DNA of 64,000 nucleotides from Chiridota heheva (Eukaryota > Echinodermata > Holothuroidea > Apodida > Chiridotidae), in assembly GCA_020152595.1 (NCBI GenBank), contig JAIGNY010003850.1, positions 27,501 to 91,500 on the forward strand, given 5' to 3'. The notes beneath the pieces were generated by a model that was not told where the DNA came from, made no database searches, and saw nothing but the letters and a program-made list of their open reading frames with translations. Shown here piece by piece: positions 61,901 through 64,000 of the stretch. Position 1 is the stretch's first letter. Each line of letters starts with the position of its first letter. The position numbers and the translations under genes are program-made.

Positions 61901-63681
61901 TATATAAGATGGCTTGCTTGACCCCTGAACTTATTCTTAAGGAGATTGAAATATACTTACGGGCGTTTGTCGTAACCAGTTGGAAGGAGCTCCATACTGA
62001 GTTATGTGTGGTGATTTCTTCGAATCTAATGATGTTTGACTCCGTTGGTAAATCACCTTTATCAGCAACGAGGATATCGACCTAGCCAGCAGCAAAACAT
62101 AAACAACAAATAATTATTGAAAGTAATTGTATACAATGCTTTGGCCTGCGTATTGTACAAATGCATCCGTCAATAATTTTCGACAACCAAGTCAATGTCC
62201 ACGGCCTTGGATAATGTGATACAAATTGAACCCGGGGCCTCGTGGTCTTCTCATTCTTGGCCTGCATCCGTCAATCCAAAGGTTCGATTTCCCAGGTTCG
62301 GGCAGTGCACAAAACTTTTGCGTAAACCAAAGTTACCTGTTTGTATTTGATATGTTAAGAAAATAGTAAACCAGAATTTAGTACAGCGAGTTAGGAAAAT
62401 ATTTGACTGTGAGGGCATATTTTATTTTGTGCCAACAAATAGTCTTTTATCGCGTTTGTAAAGGGGAGGGTGGGGGCGTAAAATGATTATAATTTTTTGG
62501 TAAGATTTGGCAACATTTTCAAAATTAAAGAAAATGTCGCAAAATGAAGGAAACTTCTCAAAAATTGAAGCAAATTTCACGAAATTAAAGGAACTTTTAC
62601 AAAACTTGATATGAAGGAGAATTCCCGAAAATAAATAAAATTCTCAAAAATTGAAGCAAATGACACGATAATGAAAGAAATAATATGAGCTTAAAAATTA
62701 AAGGAGATTTCCCGAAAATTGCAGATTTCCGGAAATAAAATGCCATGGATTCTGACTCTTAAAAATTAATTCGTTAGACCTTCTTTTTGGGAAGGTTGGG
62801 GAAGGTGATGGGTAAGGGAGGGGGTGGTACTCTGGGCCCTTGATAAAATTATTGGCGGTCTTGGCCGCCGTCTACGCCACTGTAGTAGTGTTACTATGAT
62901 TTACCTTAAAAAGAAATTTTAACAAATATTCAACAAGAAATGCATATGAAATCAATTTCTTTGAATACATAACAATTGTTGAGGAATTGTGAAGATTTCT
63001 TATGTTTAAGATAATTGCGATCAAAGCAAGGTCGAGTTTCATCTTGACACTGGAAAATATAACAGCACTGCTAGTGTGGTGGTATCATGCAAGATTCCCA
63101 TTCTTGCGACCCGGGTTCGATTCCCGGGCAGTGCAAAAACCTTTTGTGTCAACCAAAGTTACCTGTATAAAAAATCTTATTTTGTGATACATCAAAAAGA
63201 CTGCAATAGACTTTCCGCAACTGGTGTGGAAAGTCTAATATATAATCAAGTTTCTCAATTGATTAATTAATTATTTTTGTTAATGGAATTATCGTTAATT
63301 TGGGACCAAACTTTTTCAATATTGGACTAAACTTTACAATTTAGTGGCCAAATATCTTCAAGTTTGGACCAAAATCTACAACTTGTTCATATTATATTTC
63401 CCTTTCTCCAGCCCCGGGGATTACAGGAGTGTGTAAATTATGGTAATTGTCAAAATAGACGCAGAAACAGGTGACACTTTTTAGTTCTTACCCTTATCAT
63501 GACATTTAGATCGTAAATTTTAACTGTAAGGTAGTTGAAAACTGTCGATTCAGCGACCGAAACAAAGACCCTGCCGGTTTCAGGATCCCTCTTTGTAAGT
63601 TGCCAAACAGATCCGATGCTGATCACCGCTCGTATCGTAATTGTCCGGATAATCGGTTGATAGAATGAAGCTATCGCCATC
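58842..63681 (-). CDS. Partial gene, extracellular cadherin-like protein, at least 4 exons
   Basis: Four exons with canonical splice sites join in one frame: 63681-63492, 62081-61961, 60841-60530 and 58999-58842 (junction phases 0, 1 and 1; last donor phase 0). The product is about 260 residues of beta-strand-rich, Thr/Val/Asn-rich sequence with several potential N-glycosylation sites and five Cys in the third exon. Segments such as DPETGRVFVSVAES, VDILVADKGDLPTES and NDTSGELVALNP, followed by HHLSITVTN, resemble the TGxI/LxVxAxDxGxP pattern of cadherin repeats. No full repeat with a clear LDRE and DxNDN is visible, so an Ig-like or other beta-sandwich extracellular protein is possible. First and last exons lie outside the recognised part. 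Introns hold foldback, hAT-like and SINE copies. Confidence 0.6.
60530..60841 (-). CDS. Cadherin-like gene, exon c
   Basis: Acceptor TTACTTCACCAG, donor GTAATA. 104 codons, open throughout: a TCELYLTASSGCEQ segment, then FTLTVIVEPRTRCDVTILD, then VLNVTVVLSNDCPL. Five cysteines. Entered and left in phase 1. Confidence 0.65.
60936..61016. mobile_element. Small hairpin MITE-like inverted repeat, about 80 bp
   Basis: ACTGTAAATATTAACTTAGT CAAAAT is mirrored by ATTTTGACTAATTAATATTT ACAG around a short centre. Intronic. Confidence 0.6.
61028..61495 (+). mobile_element. hAT-like dispersed element with GAAAATTG minisatellite, copy in intron
   Basis: The left end CAGCGGCGTAGGAAG is hAT-like. The interior (61125-61375) is a GAAAATTGAAGAAAATTTC-type minisatellite, then CAATTCGTTAGGCCTTC and AATAAAATTATTGGGGAC. 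The second copy at 62510-62885 shares the interior and ends in CCGCCGTCTACGCCACTG (inverted CAGTGGCGTAGACGG). Confidence 0.65.
61500..61935 (-). mobile_element. Foldback-family copy in intron
   Basis: Contains GACTGGTGTAGTAAGTCCAC (as at about 46590), then the minus-oriented half with TTTTAGTCGTTTCTACAG, CCCATTTTGTTTCTTTTTAAG and TTGACCCCTGAAC. It ends 26 bp from the exon at 61961. Confidence 0.75.
61961..62081 (-). CDS. Cadherin-like gene, exon b
   Basis: Acceptor GCTGGCTAG, consensus donor GTAAGT. Reads VDILVADKGDLPTESNIIRF, then EEITTHNSVWSSFQLVTTN, and leaves in phase 1. The VADKGDLPTES pattern is the best cadherin-like segment. Confidence 0.65.
62125..62250 (-). mobile_element. Minus-strand copy of the tandem-array SINE (partial)
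   Basis: The reverse strand contains GACCACGAGGCCCCGGGTTC AA and GGCCGTGGACATTGACTTGG, both diagnostic of the units at 37984-39437. The sequence between box B and the body is rearranged. Confidence 0.65.
62262..62345 (+). mobile_element. Diverged tRNA-Gly-derived SINE fragment
   Basis: GGTTCGATTTCCCAGGTTCG, then GGGCAGTGCACAAAAC and AACCAAAGTTACCTGTTTGT. The last segment matches the sequence following the tRNA-Gly-like unit at 63136-63168, so that flank belongs to a repeat family. Confidence 0.5.
62510..62885 (+). mobile_element. hAT-like dispersed element with GAAAATTG minisatellite, copy 2 in intron
   Basis: Minisatellite words (AAAATTGAAGCAAATTTCAC) are followed by TTAATTCGTTAGACCTTC and AAAATTATTGGCGGTC, ending CCGCCGTCTACGCCACTG. 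Colinear with 61028-61495. Confidence 0.65.
63065..63135 (+). tRNA. tRNA-Gly(CCC)-like sequence, possibly the head of a SINE
   Basis: 71 nt with a perfect 7-bp acceptor stem (GCACTGC/GCAGTGC), an anticodon stem CAAGA/TCTTG around the loop TTCCCAT (anticodon CCC), an intact T arm (CCCGGGTTCGATTCCCGGG region) and discriminator A. The D arm resembles animal tRNA-Gly(CCC) except that the nearly invariant A14 is G. TTTT at 63142-63145 could terminate Pol III. The sequence after it is shared with 62305-62345, which points to a SINE or tRNA pseudogene. It lies antisense in an intron of the cadherin-like gene. Confidence 0.6.
63492..63681 (-). CDS. Cadherin-like gene, exon a
   Basis: Acceptor TTTTCCAG, donor GTAAGA. 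Starts with one carried base and ends in phase 0. Reads MAIASFYQPIIRTITIRAV, then DPETGRVFVSVAESTVFNYL and TVKIYDLNVMI. An alternative frame begins DGDSFILSTDYPDNY but hits a stop after 33 codons. The splice phase to exon b favours the first frame. Confidence 0.55.
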
Positions 63682-63885
63682 CTGGAAAACACGTGACAAG
63701 AAAAAGCAAAATTAATCACTTCATCGATATTTGAATTCCAGTGATTTGTTCCAAAATAAAGGTACATATCCGTGTTGAACATTAAATTGCCTTAATGTTA
63801 GATGCTGATTGTTTTAAAATCTATGAAAAACCATCAGCGGCACAACATTTTATCAAAATTGGTTAAATATTGACCATTTTGGTCA

Positions 63886-64000
63886 GGGAAATTCCCCCTT
63901 CAGGATAAAAATTATTTTCCCCTGAAAAGGTAAAAATCTATGTAAATTATGTAACCTCCGGATTTCCATTTTGTCTACTAATTGTTCTGTAGCGGTTATC
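63886..64000 (+). mobile_element. End of the element family seen at 32268-32793
   Basis: GGAAATTCCCCCTTCAGG, a hairpin, then AAATTATGTAACCTCCGG and ATTTCCATTT, parallel to 32270-32350. Continues past the window edge. Confidence 0.55.

Noticed and set aside
63582-63681. CUB-like reading of exon a (DGDSFILSTDYPDNY)
   Set aside because: The frame meets a TGA after 33 codons, and its phase does not lead into exon b. The alternative frame is open and phase-compatible.

Overview
This is a window of animal nuclear DNA: AT-rich, intron-bearing and crowded with repeats. There are no bacterial-style operons. Protein-coding signal is confined to short stretches with GT/AG splice signals. The LINE families (CR1/L2-like and RNase H-bearing), several tRNA-derived SINEs, many MITE-like hairpins, and the recurring AGGCCTA-type words suggest a marine deuterostome invertebrate, most likely an echinoderm or relative. 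The taxon is an inference and was not tested.

Layout. 1-9.3 kb: intergenic, with a four-unit degenerate tandem repeat (1.35-2.33 kb), a minus-strand tRNA-derived SINE head (about 4.5 kb) and a decayed LINE endonuclease fragment (4.9-5.6 kb). 9.3-16.1 kb: weak exon candidates and one convincing 3' exon (15499-16121, +) with a basic N-terminal part followed by 16 in-frame copies of an 18-bp minisatellite (VSSFTS). 16.8-19.5 kb: a 2-kb A-rich minisatellite and a 27-bp minisatellite. 19.5-37.9 kb: mostly unannotatable intergenic DNA with MITEs, foldback-type repeats, a LINE 3' end and a 0.6-kb AT microsatellite. 38.0-39.4 kb: a tandem array of tRNA-derived SINE units.

40.18-48.13 kb (+): a three-exon gene of the multiple inositol polyphosphate phosphatase family (MINPP1-like, histidine acid phosphatase clan). 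It has a recognisable TATA/Inr promoter, a signal peptide and an RHG motif. One base is missing near codon 51, and the usual His-Ala-Glu motif reads Lys-Ser-Glu. Intron 1 holds a 645-bp almost loop-free palindrome. 48.8-51.5 kb: a (AAT)n tract, a headless SINE copy, a (AT)n tract and a different SINE. 51.98-53.31 kb (-): exon 1 of a second MINPP1-like copy in opposite orientation. It is a pseudogene, disabled by two frameshifts, a nonsense codon and a 493-bp transposon insertion.

53.8-58.8 kb: LINE fragments and foldback repeats. 58.84-63.68 kb (-): four phase-compatible exons of an extracellular, possibly cadherin-like protein whose ends lie outside what can be recognised here. Its introns carry the same repeat families found in the MINPP1-like introns. 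A tRNA-Gly(CCC)-like sequence lies in one of them. The genes do not form an evident pathway. The shared theme is gene duplication followed by decay, and repeated colonisation by palindromic non-autonomous elements.
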